From Cacconaster sp045617505 (GTDB lineage Bacteria; Bacteroidota; Bacteroidia; Bacteroidales; UBA932): a stretch of DNA of 16,209 bases. The DNA lies in NCBI GenBank assembly GCA_045617505.1, contig JAZLIS010000108.1:1-16209 (forward strand). The letters are read 5' to 3'. The translations under genes and the position numbers were made by a program. The notes beneath the pieces were generated by a model that made no database searches, was not told the origin of the DNA, and was given only the letters and a program-made list of their open reading frames with translations. Positions 1 to 7,498 of the stretch are shown here, one piece after another; the first letter of the stretch is position 1, and the number at the start of each line of letters is the position of its first letter.

Positions 1-14
1 TGGACGAGTGATAC

Positions 15-114
15 GTTGTGATGGATATATCCTGTCTGGCAATCCTCCCCACTAAAGTGGGTCCCCTCCCTCTTCGGGAGCCAAAGTTGCCAGACAGGAT
101 ATATCCATCACAAC
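15..114. repeat. Perfect 28-bp inverted repeat with two hairpins in its loop
   Basis: Bases 15-42 and 87-114 are exact reverse complements over 28 bp. The 44-base centre holds two more small stems: CCCACT/AGTGGG (48-53 with 56-61) and CTCCC/GGGAG (66-70 with 76-80). As DNA this would be a cruciform; as RNA it would be a long stem closed by a two-hairpin multiloop. Pairing stops sharply at both edges. It could be a MITE or REP-like palindrome, a small structured RNA, or an end of a mobile element; nothing in the sequence decides between these. The two arms are too close together to be the ends of an invertible promoter. Confidence 0.85.
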
Positions 115-185
115 ACCGGGAAAATAATTACATAACCGCAGATTATGAGGTTGGCGTCTTCGTCCTCCGTCCTCCCTCCGTTCAT

Positions 186-227
186 CCTCCGCTGTTTCTC
201 CGTTCTGAAGCGGAGAAATAGCGGAGG
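186..227. repeat. Long near-perfect hairpin
   Basis: Bases 186-204 pair with 209-227 through 19 positions, two of them G-T wobbles, around a CTGA loop. The core is CCTCCGCT...AGCGGAGG followed by TTTCTCCG/CGGAGAAA. No T-run follows on either strand, so it is not a canonical intrinsic terminator. It lies 72 bp from the 28-bp inverted repeat and may be part of the same element. Confidence 0.75.
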
Positions 228-503
228 TAGAGCGACCTTGGCACGAACCTGCTTCGAAGTTGCTGTCAAGAGAGGCATATCTGTGTTTTCGATGTCCAGA
301 GTAATGACGCTCGATATGTGGGACAACTATTGCTCATACCAACTCATCAGGAAAGATATTCGGCAATCTCTTCAACGTGGAGCATTGTGATTGTTTCCTT
401 TCCTGCATACCTTTGAAGGTTACCGTGACCATTGCCGATATGAATTGTCATAGTGCTGCATTAATATTTAGGCAGTCATCAATTCAACTTACAAAAAAGT
501 GGA

Positions 504-656
504 TTATTCTGTCAATATCCCCGCATTCCGAGTACAGTAATTCTCAAAAGCGCGGGCCACTATGTCATCATTCTTACTACGTACCAGCCGCTTTCCGTTG
601 AAGATTTGTCGAAGTTCACTGAAGCGCTTGTCGGTGTCATCCTTCAGTATAATCAT
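504..656 (-). CDS. Possible 50-residue small protein
   Basis: An unrecognised 50-residue reading frame starts MIILKDDTDKRF and ends in ILTE. The start is supported by a consensus-like GGAGG (662-666) with a 5-base spacer, which is striking because Bacteroidota genes rarely rely on such sites. The protein is charged, with an amphipathic segment (SKNDDIVARAFENYC, about residues 28-41) faintly like the helix of a ribbon-helix-helix DNA-binding protein; that resemblance is weak. It lies downstream of the Rpn nuclease on the same strand but behind a strong hairpin, so it may be expressed separately or be the tail of a decayed gene. Function unknown. Confidence 0.35.
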   Translation of the reverse strand: MIILKDDTDKRFSELRQIFNGKRLVRSKNDDIVARAFENYCTRNAGILTE

Positions 657-661
657 ATGTC

Positions 662-666
662 CTCCA
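662..666 (-). promoter_or_regulatory. Shine-Dalgarno-like GGAGG
   Basis: The minus strand reads GGAGG, then five bases, then the ATG at 656-654. This is the main reason for choosing that start. Strong purine ribosome-binding sites are uncommon in Bacteroidota. Confidence 0.4.
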
Positions 667-713
667 TGATATCCTTTACCGGAGAATGTGTTCCCATCAG
701 GGAAACATGACAA

Positions 714-741
714 AGAGGGGCATCCTGTCGGGTGTCCCTCT
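714..741. terminator. Strong hairpin, probable bidirectional terminator
   Basis: Bases 714-725 pair with 730-741 around a TGTC loop, with G-T wobbles at 720/735 and 723/732. The outer part is AGAGGG/CCCTCT. It lies 25 bp past the stop of the Rpn nuclease gene. On the plus strand it is followed within about 15 bases by a run of seven T; on the minus strand the following sequence is only mildly T-rich. Termination of the Rpn transcript is the simplest role. Confidence 0.5.
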
Positions 742-765
742 GTTTCCAATCTTTTTTTGATTTCT

Positions 766-1680
766 TTACGGTTTCTGCAATTCCAGGATCTGCTGTTCGG
801 AGAGGCCGGTGCACTTGGAAACAAGGGCAATGCCCAGGCCGTTTGCGAGCATGGCCAAGGCATCTTCGGCTTTTCCTTCGGCTTTTCCTCTTGCTTCTCC
901 TTCGGCAATGCCTTCTTCCCGGCCCATATCCCGGGCATACACAATCTGGTTCCTGATGTCTCTTTCCGTCGTCATTTCCTTGATGTATTTGATTCGTTCC
1001 TCCTTCGGCAGCGATTCTATCTCCGTCACATGGAACAGCCTCTCGAATAGCTTTGATTTCAGTGCCTCCGGCATCCGTTCCAGTCGGTACATTTCGCGAA
1101 AACAAAAGTACCATTTATCTTTATTTGTAACAAGTTCTTTCTCCTTTTTCTTGAACTTCCCGATTTCAATGAACACGAAATGCAGGGCATCCGTCAATTG
1201 TCTCCCTGTCCTGTCCTCACGTATCGAGTACCGGTACTCGTATGTCTCCTCCTCTCCCTCCGGGTGCCTGTCTATCTCGAAGTCTAGCAGCGCCACCACA
1301 TATATCGGGGGAAATCGGTAATCGTCACCGGAGTTCAGGCTGTCCAGAATCGGCAGGCTGGCATAGTACAGCGCCCTTTCCGCAAAGTTGTGCTGGTTCT
1401 TCACCTGCACCTCCACCACCACCTTCGCCCCGTCGTCCGTCGTGCAGTAGACGTCGAAGGTCGAGTTCTTGCTCTCCAGCGCAAGCCCCTGCCGCTCAGT
1501 GTTGATGAAGGTCAGGTCCCGAATCTTCAGCTCTGGCAGAATCTCGTTCAGAAGGTTGATCAGCAGGTCCTTGTTGCTCTCCTTCCCAAAAATTCGTTTG
1601 AACCCCTTGTCAAACATCAGGTCAACGTACGTCCCCACGTATGGAAGTCCGTCCTTGTAAAATCTCTTTCCTTGTTCCAT
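766..1680 (-). CDS. Rpn-family recombination-promoting nuclease (PD-(D/E)XK putative transposase)
   Basis: A 304-residue protein of the Rpn/TIGR01784 type. Members are PD-(D/E)XK DNA endonucleases once annotated as putative transposases; they can stimulate RecA-independent recombination, and some are now discussed in phage defence. The N-terminus has the usual opening (YVDLMFDKGFKRIFG, residues 18-32). The nuclease core is visible as D76 in STFDVYC, then E90-x-Q92-x-K94 in VEVQVK. The C-terminus has the family's charged Gly-Ala-Glu-Lys repeat (about 256-272). I placed the start at MEQGKRF (1680) because the in-frame extension upstream has no family similarity and crosses a likely promoter. 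It stands alone, with a hairpin terminator after it. A fossil of a related gene lies at 2648-2708. The family assignment is confident; the cellular role is not. Confidence 0.9.
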   Translation of the reverse strand: MEQGKRFYKDGLPYVGTYVDLMFDKGFKRIFGKESNKDLLINLLNEILPELKIRDLTFINTERQGLALESKNSTFDVYCTTDDGAKVVVEVQVKNQHNFAERALYYASLPILDSLNSGDDYRFPPIYVVALLDFEIDRHPEGEEETYEYRYSIREDRTGRQLTDALHFVFIEIGKFKKKEKELVTNKDKWYFCFREMYRLERMPEALKSKLFERLFHVTEIESLPKEERIKYIKEMTTERDIRNQIVYARDMGREEGIAEGEARGKAEGKAEDALAMLANGLGIALVSKCTGLSEQQILELQKP

Positions 1681-1707
1681 AGTTCTTTCAGTTTTGATTT
1701 GACGGGA

Positions 1708-1715
1708 CAAGTATA
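1708..1715 (-). promoter_or_regulatory. Candidate -7 box of the Rpn gene
   Basis: The minus strand reads TATACTTG, seven of eight matches to the Bacteroidota -7 consensus TAnnTTTG, 27 bp before the Rpn start. No clear TTTG -33 element is present at the expected distance, so this is a weak assignment. Confidence 0.35.
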
Positions 1716-1813
1716 AAGATTTTTCACCCGAAACTCCCATAAATCTTATAACCGGTAGCAGATTTACGATTTGTTGGAAAAATTCGTGATTCGGAGACCA
1801 CTCAGAACCTGAA

Positions 1814-1832
1814 GCGGACATTCGCCGTCCGC
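1814..1832 (-). terminator. Hairpin after the EEP lipoprotein gene
   Basis: GCGGAC (1814-1819) pairs perfectly with GTCCGC (1827-1832) around a 7-base loop, 12 bp past the stop of the minus-strand gene ending at 1845. No strong T-run follows, so terminator function is probable from position rather than from a full signature. Confidence 0.35.
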
Positions 1833-1844
1833 CGCAAACAGCAT

Positions 1845-2612
1845 CTATAGCCCCACCACGACGGGACGGTGGTCGGAGGCAATGGAATCCACGGGGGTGA
1901 GGGCATAGGAAGGTTTGCATCCTGTTCCGGGTCGGTTTCCTTTCCAGAGGGCGATGTAGTCGATTGTTATGGTGGGCTTGTCCGTGGGGAAGGTGCAGGC
2001 GTCGATGTCGGAGAGGATTGTAAACCTCTCCCTGAAACGGGAAAGGGTCTTCGAATCGGGGGTGTCATTCCAGTCTCCGGCAAGATAGACAGGTTTGCCG
2101 CTACCTTCGGAGAACTCCCGGAGAGCGGCATCGATGATGTCAACCGATGCCAGCCGGTCTTCCTCTGTCAGAGAGAGATGCGTGCAGCAGAAAAAAAAGT
2201 CCCCGAATTCGGCCATCAGCAGAACTCTCTCCTCCTCCCTTCCCGGCAGAGGAACACTCTTCGTGCGCAGAGGCTCTTCCACTGACAATATCCCTACGCC
2301 GTACTCCCCTCCATCGAAATCTATCGCCTTGGCAAAGACTGACTTCATACCGGTTCTGTCCGCAAGTTCCCCTGCTACGTCGGCACCGGCGGCACGCGTT
2401 GTCCCCCTGTCGAGTTCCTGAAGAGCGACCACACTTGGACGGCAGCCGGTGATGACGGCGGCTGTTCTGGAATACTGCCTCTGCCCGTCCATACCTACTC
2501 CGTTCCTCACGTTGTAACTCATCAGCACCGTATTCCCGGAACCCGTTCTGCCGCAGGAATACAGGCTGAAGGACATCAGCAGGGCAAGCGCGATATACAC
2601 GATATTCTTCAT
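1845..2612 (-). CDS. Endonuclease/exonuclease/phosphatase-family lipoprotein
   Basis: A 255-residue protein with a lipoprotein signal peptide (hydrophobic residues 4-17, LYSC ending at Cys20). The rest has the ordered motifs of the EEP metal-dependent phosphoesterase fold: N34 in SYNVRNG, E66 in QELD, YGVGILS (104-110), H145 in THLSL, D180 and N182 in GDWNDTP, D218 in IDYI, and D247-H248 in SDHRP. The motif set is complete, so it should be active. EEP proteins cleave phosphodiesters or phosphomonoesters (nucleic acids, sphingomyelin, inositol phosphates); the substrate cannot be told here. Secreted members of about this size are common beside Bacteroidales glycan-utilisation genes. It is transcribed divergently from the glycosidase operon and may share its regulation. 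Confidence 0.85.
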   Translation of the reverse strand: MKNIVYIALALLMSFSLYSCGRTGSGNTVLMSYNVRNGVGMDGQRQYSRTAAVITGCRPSVVALQELDRGTTRAAGADVAGELADRTGMKSVFAKAIDFDGGEYGVGILSVEEPLRTKSVPLPGREEERVLLMAEFGDFFFCCTHLSLTEEDRLASVDIIDAALREFSEGSGKPVYLAGDWNDTPDSKTLSRFRERFTILSDIDACTFPTDKPTITIDYIALWKGNRPGTGCKPSYALTPVDSIASDHRPVVVGL

Positions 2613-2617
2613 ATCTG

Positions 2618-2625
2618 CAAATCTA
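2618..2625 (-). promoter_or_regulatory. Candidate -7 box of the EEP gene
   Basis: The minus strand reads TAGATTTG, a full match to TAnnTTTG, ending only 5 bp before the start codon at 2612. If used, the transcript would be leaderless or nearly so. No good -33 TTTG is seen at 19-21 bp spacing. Confidence 0.3.
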
Positions 2626-2647
2626 ACTAAAATCCTGCAATTTCAGG

Positions 2648-2708
2648 TCACTTTTCCTTGTCTGTCACAAGTTCTTTCTCCGTTTCCCTGAACTTCCCGA
2701 TTTCTTTT
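2648..2708 (-). pseudogene. 61-bp fossil of an Rpn-family nuclease gene
   Basis: On the minus strand this piece encodes EIGKFRETEKELVTDKEK then TGA. It aligns without gaps to residues 172-189 of the Rpn nuclease in this window (EIGKFKKKEKELVTNKDK), and the TGA stands where that protein has Trp190 (TGG). At DNA level, 2648-2708 matches 1111-1171 at roughly 80% by eye. Nothing before or after aligns, so only this small internal fragment remains. It lies between two divergent genes, right beside their presumed promoters. Confidence 0.75.
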
Positions 2709-2728
2709 CGATTTGTAGGAGAAATAAG

Positions 2729-2736
2729 TATATTTG
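2729..2736 (+). promoter_or_regulatory. Candidate -7 box of the glycosidase operon
   Basis: TATATTTG is a full match to TAnnTTTG and ends 5 bp before the start codon at 2742, implying a leaderless or nearly leaderless transcript. A TTTC at 2706-2709 sits at the right 19-bp distance as an imperfect -33 element and falls at the edge of the Rpn fossil. Position relative to the ATG is unusual, so confidence is moderate. Confidence 0.35.
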
Positions 2737-2741
2737 TAAAT

Positions 2742-3728
2742 ATGAGATTAAAATTTGCATTGATATGCGCGGCCGTGATGACGGTGTGCGTTTCCTGTGG
2801 GACCAAGTCACCTGCGGAGCCGGAGTTCACCGGATACCTTTTTGCCCATATGACCGACGAACATTACGGAAAGCTGTACTATTCCCTCTCCCGCGACGGG
2901 AAGCAGTGGCAAAGTGTGAACGGAGGAGAAATCGTTCTGGAAGATTATCTCGGCCATCCCAACATCTCCAGAGGAGCCGACCGTTTCTATATGATGGGAG
3001 TGACCACCTCGGGGGCTCTGCGCGAACCCGTACTGTGGTCCAGCGACGACCTTGTCAACTGGAACCGCAAGGATTTGAGTCGCAGTCTTTTCGATGTTTC
3101 GGCCTTCGGGTACGAGAACGAGAGCGTCTATCTTGGCGCACCCAAAATCTTTTACGACGGTGACAGCGGGAACTATATGGTTACCTGGCACGCCTACAAT
3201 CCGACCGTGGGGCGTGGCAACCCTCTGTGGGAATCGATGCGCACCTTCTACATACTGACCTCCGACTGGGTGAATTTTACCGCACCACAAAGGCTCTTCG
3301 CTTTCGACGGAAAGGATGAGACAATGGCCACCATCGACGTGATTCTCAACAAGGAAGGCTCCCACTACTATGCACTTGTCAAGGATGAGCGCTGGCCGGA
3401 AACCGCCCCCACCGGAAAGACAATCAGGGTGGCATCTTCCGAATCCCTTACAGGCCCCTACTGCAATCCCGGTCCGTCCATCACGGATGCATGGGAAGAG
3501 GCCCCCGTGGCCTTGAAGAAAAATGACGGAAGCGGCTGGTATCTCTTCACGGAAAGATATATGCAAAGCAGTGACCGATATTGCTGCAGGCAGGCGGAAA
3601 GTTTCGCTTCAGACAAATGGGACCCGGTGCAGATTGTCCCTCCGACGGACGGACGCCACGGGTGCGTCATACCTGTCACTGAAGAAGAATATCAGGCAAT
3701 CGCCGCGATGGGGGAACCATTTATTTAA
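2742..3728 (+). CDS. GH43-like five-bladed beta-propeller glycosidase, lipoprotein
   Basis: A 328-residue exported protein. The signal peptide (residues 3-18) ends at Cys19 in VCVSCG, a slightly irregular lipobox. The rest reads as a five-bladed propeller of the GH43/GH32/GH62 type: repeated Tyr/Trp-rich blade strands (LYYSLSRDGKQW 45-56, VLWSSDDLVNW 97-107, FYILTSDWVNF 169-179, GWYLFTERY 265-273) and the motif APKIFYD (133-139). Candidate catalytic residues are D199 (TIDV, the usual pKa modulator position) and E253 (WEEAP, the general acid position); I could not place the catalytic base with confidence. GH43 enzymes usually release arabinose, xylose or galactose; the exact substrate is unknown. 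I chose the start at 2742 because upstream in-frame sequence is the Rpn fossil and promoter. First gene of the operon, 10 bp ahead of the fucosidase. Confidence 0.75.
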   Translation: MRLKFALICAAVMTVCVSCGTKSPAEPEFTGYLFAHMTDEHYGKLYYSLSRDGKQWQSVNGGEIVLEDYLGHPNISRGADRFYMMGVTTSGALREPVLWSSDDLVNWNRKDLSRSLFDVSAFGYENESVYLGAPKIFYDGDSGNYMVTWHAYNPTVGRGNPLWESMRTFYILTSDWVNFTAPQRLFAFDGKDETMATIDVILNKEGSHYYALVKDERWPETAPTGKTIRVASSESLTGPYCNPGPSITDAWEEAPVALKKNDGSGWYLFTERYMQSSDRYCCRQAESFASDKWDPVQIVPPTDGRHGCVIPVTEEEYQAIAAMGEPFI

Positions 3729-3738
3729 GTTTGTTTTT

Positions 3739-5835
3739 ATGAAAAGAATTAACGCACTACTGCTGTTTGCCTGCCTGATTGCGGCAGGATGCATCGAGTG
3801 CCAACCCCACGAAGGCACATCCGTGACCATAGAGCCGGGAGATACTCCCGAGCAGATTGCAGAGAAGGCCTCCCGGGTCCTTCCCTCTTCCCGCCAACTC
3901 TCCGCCTTGGACGACGAATTCATCGCATTCCTCCATTTCGGCCCCAACACTTTCACCGAACGTGAATGGGGCACCGGTACCGAGGACCCTGCCGTGTTCA
4001 ACCTCAAGCATCTTGACACCGACCAATGGTGCAGGGTGATGAAGGATGCAGGCATCAGAAAAGTGGTTCTTACAGTAAAGCACCACGACGGATTCGTACT
4101 CTATCAGACACGGTACACGAAGCACGGCATAATGTCCTCCGGTTTTGAGAACGGGAAGGGTGACGTGCTGCGGTCATTGAGCGAGTCCTGCAGTAAATAC
4201 GGCCTGAAACTCGGAGTCTACCTCTCCCCCGCCGACCTGCGCCAGATGGAAGACGACGGCCTCTACGGCAACGGCAGCCGGACGACTCTCCGCACGATTC
4301 CCAAGCAGGTGGAAGGACGTCCGTTCGCCGACAGGAGGACTTTCCAATATGAGGCCGATGATTATAATGAGTATTTTATGAGCCAGCTGTTCGAGCTGAT
4401 GACGGAATACGGTCCCATCAGCGAACTGTGGTTCGACGGAGCCCATCCCAGACACAAGGGAGGCCAGCAATACAATCAGGCGGCGTGGACGGAACTCATC
4501 CGCACGCTTGCCCCCGATGCCGTAATGTTCAATGTCGAAGACATCCGCTGGTGCGGCAATGAAGCGGGCGATACCCGTGAAAACGAGTGGAACGTACTGC
4601 CTTTCAACGAAAAAGGCGGCCTCATCTCCAACATAGGAGCGGAAGATATGGGAAGCCGCGAGTTCCTCGCCGGACTGCAGGCTCCTTATACGCTGAAATA
4701 CTTCCCCGCCGAAACCGACGTCTCAATCAGACACGGCTGGTTCTACCGCAACGATGACGAGCAGAGTGTACGCAGTGCCGACAATGTTTTCGATATGTAC
4801 GAAAGAACCGTCGGCGGCAACACCATATTTATGTTGAACATCCCGCCCACGACAGAAGGAGTTCTGGGAGAACGTGACGTGAAGACTCTTGAAGAGGTCG
4901 GACGCAGAATCCGGGAGACATACGGAGTCAACCTCTGCAAATCTGCGCTGAAGAGACCGACCGTGGTTGGAGAAGGTCTTGAAATGAAGTTGAAGGGGTG
5001 TCAGACCATCAACCGTGTAGTCCTTGCCGAACCGATAGGACATACAGGCGAGAGAATCGAGAAATTCGCCGTTGATGCCTTCTGTGACGGACAGTGGCAG
5101 GAAGTGACGTGCGGAGGCAATGTCGGGCACAAGCGCATCGTCAGGTTCGCTTCCGTCTCAACCGACCGCATCCGAGTCCGAGTCCTGTCCAGCCGCGCAC
5201 AGGCCATTCTGAGCACCTGCAGCGCCCACTTCTACAAGGAACACCCAGTCACTTTCTCCATCAGCCAGAGCAGAGACGGAATGGTAAGCATCGTCGCCGA
5301 GAACAACGTCTTCCGCACTGCCAAAAGCACTTTGTCCAGCGTCAACGTCAGCAACGAGATACACTACACCACCGACGGCACGGACCCCGATGCCTCATCG
5401 CCCATATATTCCGGGCCTTTCAAATTCGGGAACGGGGTCGTCAAGGCGGTATCCATTGTCGGCGGCGCTTCCGGAGAGATTGTATCCAAGAACATAGGCT
5501 ATGACCGGTCGTCCTGGAAGATGACCGTCAATCCCTACAACACCGTCATAGACTGCGGCAAAATCATTGAAATGACCGCATTCAACTTCATCCCCAACAG
5601 GAACAACCTCCACGGGGATTACGTCAGCAAGGGGACAGTGAGCGTAAGCCTTGACGGAAAGAAATGGAGCAAGGCTGCCGATTTCGAATTCGGCAACATC
5701 ATCAACGACCCTTCAGCCCGGCATATCGGCATTCCCTCCCCCGTCAGGGGCAGATATATCAGGCTCGATGTCCTTGAACTGGTCGGTGACGGTGACGGTT
5801 TCCAGAGCGTGGACAGCGACATTGAGGTTCTTTAA
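3739..5835 (+). CDS. GH29 alpha-L-fucosidase with C-terminal accessory domains, lipoprotein
   Basis: A 698-residue exported exo-enzyme removing terminal alpha-L-fucose by a retaining mechanism. The signal peptide ends at Cys18 (IAAGC). The GH29 barrel spans about residues 45-400 with FGPNTFTEREWG (67-78), the signature HHDGF (115-119), LGVYLSPAD (158-166) and WFDG (231-234), where D233 is the expected nucleophile. The acid/base residue is not obvious. After the barrel comes a discoidin-like (F5/8 type C) segment (about 400-500), a chitobiase C-terminal-like segment with IHYTTDGTDPD (541-551), and a second F5/8-like segment (about 595-698). This multi-domain form is typical of Bacteroidales fucosidases that act on complex host glycans. 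It starts 10 bp after the GH43-like gene and ends 16 bp before the broken third gene, so the three form an operon. Confidence 0.9.
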   Translation: MKRINALLLFACLIAAGCIECQPHEGTSVTIEPGDTPEQIAEKASRVLPSSRQLSALDDEFIAFLHFGPNTFTEREWGTGTEDPAVFNLKHLDTDQWCRVMKDAGIRKVVLTVKHHDGFVLYQTRYTKHGIMSSGFENGKGDVLRSLSESCSKYGLKLGVYLSPADLRQMEDDGLYGNGSRTTLRTIPKQVEGRPFADRRTFQYEADDYNEYFMSQLFELMTEYGPISELWFDGAHPRHKGGQQYNQAAWTELIRTLAPDAVMFNVEDIRWCGNEAGDTRENEWNVLPFNEKGGLISNIGAEDMGSREFLAGLQAPYTLKYFPAETDVSIRHGWFYRNDDEQSVRSADNVFDMYERTVGGNTIFMLNIPPTTEGVLGERDVKTLEEVGRRIRETYGVNLCKSALKRPTVVGEGLEMKLKGCQTINRVVLAEPIGHTGERIEKFAVDAFCDGQWQEVTCGGNVGHKRIVRFASVSTDRIRVRVLSSRAQAILSTCSAHFYKEHPVTFSISQSRDGMVSIVAENNVFRTAKSTLSSVNVSNEIHYTTDGTDPDASSPIYSGPFKFGNGVVKAVSIVGGASGEIVSKNIGYDRSSWKMTVNPYNTVIDCGKIIEMTAFNFIPNRNNLHGDYVSKGTVSVSLDGKKWSKAADFEFGNIINDPSARHIGIPSPVRGRYIRLDVLELVGDGDGFQSVDSDIEVL

Positions 5836-5851
5836 AACCCTTTGAAAACTC

Positions 5852-7390
5852 ATGAGGCATATTGTTTACACACTGGCGCTTTGCGCATTGCTGATATCAT
5901 CCGGCCTGCAGGCCCAGAACGCCCCCTTCACGAAAGGCGGAGCCACGGAACAGACACCTTCGAAGTCAGAATATTTCACCTGGATAGACCATACCTGAGA
6001 GGGTTCAACCGAAGAGCAGACCCTTGCCAACCTCATTTCTTCAAATGGCTGAAGGAGACATACGGGATGCAGCTGGACATCTATGCGCTGGATGCCGGCA
6101 ACATCGACGGCCACAACCACTACGGATACTACAGAAGCGGCCGTACCGCCAGAAACTTCCCGGGCGGGTTCGGAAAGATTGCGGAACTGTCCCACTCAAT
6201 GGGTACGGGACTGGGGATGTGGGCCGGTCCTGACGGTTTCGGTGACACCCCGGAAGATGCCGCAAGACGCTCCGGGATGTTCATTGATATGGTAAAGAAC
6301 TTCAACTTCCGGCTGCTCAAGCTCGACGCCTGCTGCGGAGTGCTCCGTCCGGAAAAATACGGTGAATTCAACGCGATGATGGACAGCATCCGGGAAATGG
6401 TGCCGGACTTCGTCGTCCTCAACCACAGGCTTGACCTCGGTGAAGGGACCGCCCACTCGACAACATATCTCCTGGGCCACGGCTTACAGCCAGAGCAGTG
6501 ACTGCCTTGAAGCCCAAAGCGTCAGGCGTTCCGGTCCCACGAAGATTCCGCAGGTGCAGGCATCCAGGGAGGCCTTCTTCAATCAGAAAATCTACCGCAA
6601 CAGGGAGGCTGACAGCAGATATCTGTTCGACGGAGACAAATCCACCTGCTTCAGCATCAGCCAAAGGGATTATGAGCGTACTGCTGACCCGGCATTTCTT
6701 CTTGACCTCGGGCAGGTGCAGAAGGTAGACAGTCTGGTGTTCGACTTCCCCGACTGGTTCTCCCTGCAGCCGTACAATATGGATGACGGGGCATATTTCT
6801 ATATTTCGGAGGACCTGACGAGTTGGAAGGAGTGTGGGTTCATCCCGGAGCCGCATACCGTTCTTGACTGCACTGATTCAGGTGCATTCCGTTATTTCCG
6901 ATTCAGCCGCTCCCCTGTCAGAATTGCTGAAGTGTACGGATACTCAGGTGGACAGATGCTCGGGCGAAACGGATGGAAAGCAAGCAACGTGTTCCCCAAG
7001 TATGACGGATGGTACTGCCATCCGAAAAAGGCCTGGAGCACAAGTTTCACTCTGGACGAGATTCCACAGGGGGCGTACCTGTGCGTGGCCATCAACGGAA
7101 AGTGCGGAATCAACGGGGCTTTTGCCGGTTTCAGGATTGACGGGGAACCCGTCGGATGCCCTGACCGGGCGCCTTCGTACCCCTGCAACGAATGGGAATC
7201 CGGCCTGCGGAAAAACGACGGCAACCTTACATACTATCTGCCTTTGGACAAAAGTATGACAGGCGCGAAATTCGACGCCGTGGTAATGAGCGTCTCGGAA
7301 GAGGAAAGATGTGACAACCTTGACATCAAAGTATATATGAGCCTCTATCCCTGGGATAAATCCGGGATGGTCTGTAGATTGAAAAAATGA
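5852..7390 (+). pseudogene. Broken secreted glycosidase-like gene (TIM barrel plus discoidin-like C-terminus)
   Basis: The start at 5852 gives a signal peptide (MRHIVYTLALCALLISSG, then QAQ) and a mature N-terminus ending in EYFTWIDHT at an in-frame TGA (5996-5998). The same frame continues as EGSTEEQTLANL, then must shift near 6034, where one missing base (a G would give LDFFKWL) moves it to the frame encoding FFKWLKETYGMQLDIYALDAG through LNHRLDLGEGTAHSTTYLLG. Near 6478 it returns to the first frame, encoding a domain with RYLFDGDKSTCFSI (F5/8-like) and ending in MVCRLKK. The barrel part has MGTGLGMWAGPDGFGDTP and LLKLDACCG, with KLD at the nucleophile position of clan GH-D (GH27/GH36-like). 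From memory of related Bacteroidales proteins, the barrel should continue well past YLLG, so the 6478 junction probably marks a deletion. As it stands it cannot make the full enzyme. Confidence 0.7.
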
Positions 7391-7406
7391 AATATAGCAG
7401 GACGAA

Positions 7407-7431
7407 TACAGCATACAGAATATATGCTGTA
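7407..7431. terminator. Hairpin between convergent genes
   Basis: TACAGCATA (7407-7415) pairs perfectly with TATGCTGTA (7423-7431) around a 7-base loop. It lies between the end of the plus-strand operon (7390) and the end of the minus-strand GH27 gene (7499), where a shared terminator is expected. There is no clean T-run, so the call rests on position and stem. Confidence 0.4.
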
Positions 7432-7498
7432 GCGTTCAATATTTTCCCGTTACAAACGTTGAAGCTGTTTTGGAATGGTTCACGTGGCCGGCAGACAG

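Larger units (their letters stand above)
1..503. other. Gene-poor region with two strong hairpins
   Basis: I see no convincing gene in this stretch. Open frames crossing it are short, lack recognisable domains and run through the hairpins. It contains a perfect 28-bp inverted repeat (15-42 with 87-114) and a second long stem-loop (186-227), listed separately. The part from about 230 to 503 shows nothing I can name. The two structured elements sit within 75 bp of each other and could belong to one structured RNA or one decayed mobile element; that is inference. Confidence 0.5.

Noticed and set aside
15..114. tRNA-like cloverleaf, integron attC site or invertible promoter
   Set aside because: The stem is a perfect 28 bp with no CCA end or anticodon arm, attC sites have imperfect arms with defined R/L boxes, and the 44-bp spacer is too short for a typical invertible segment.
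108..326. Minus-strand open frame of 72 codons through the second hairpin
   Set aside because: It is largely the translation of the palindrome and a low-complexity CCTCC-rich stretch, with no domain, signal or translation start evidence.
656..944. N-terminal extension of the small minus-strand frame and antisense frames over the end of the Rpn gene
   Set aside because: They lie over confident Rpn coding sequence in other frames and have shadow-like composition; only the part after the GGAGG at 662-666 is plausible.
1681..1920. Longer Rpn protein starting at 1920
   Set aside because: The extra 80 residues cover the hairpin downstream of the EEP gene and a likely promoter, and have no family similarity; the family start matches 1680.
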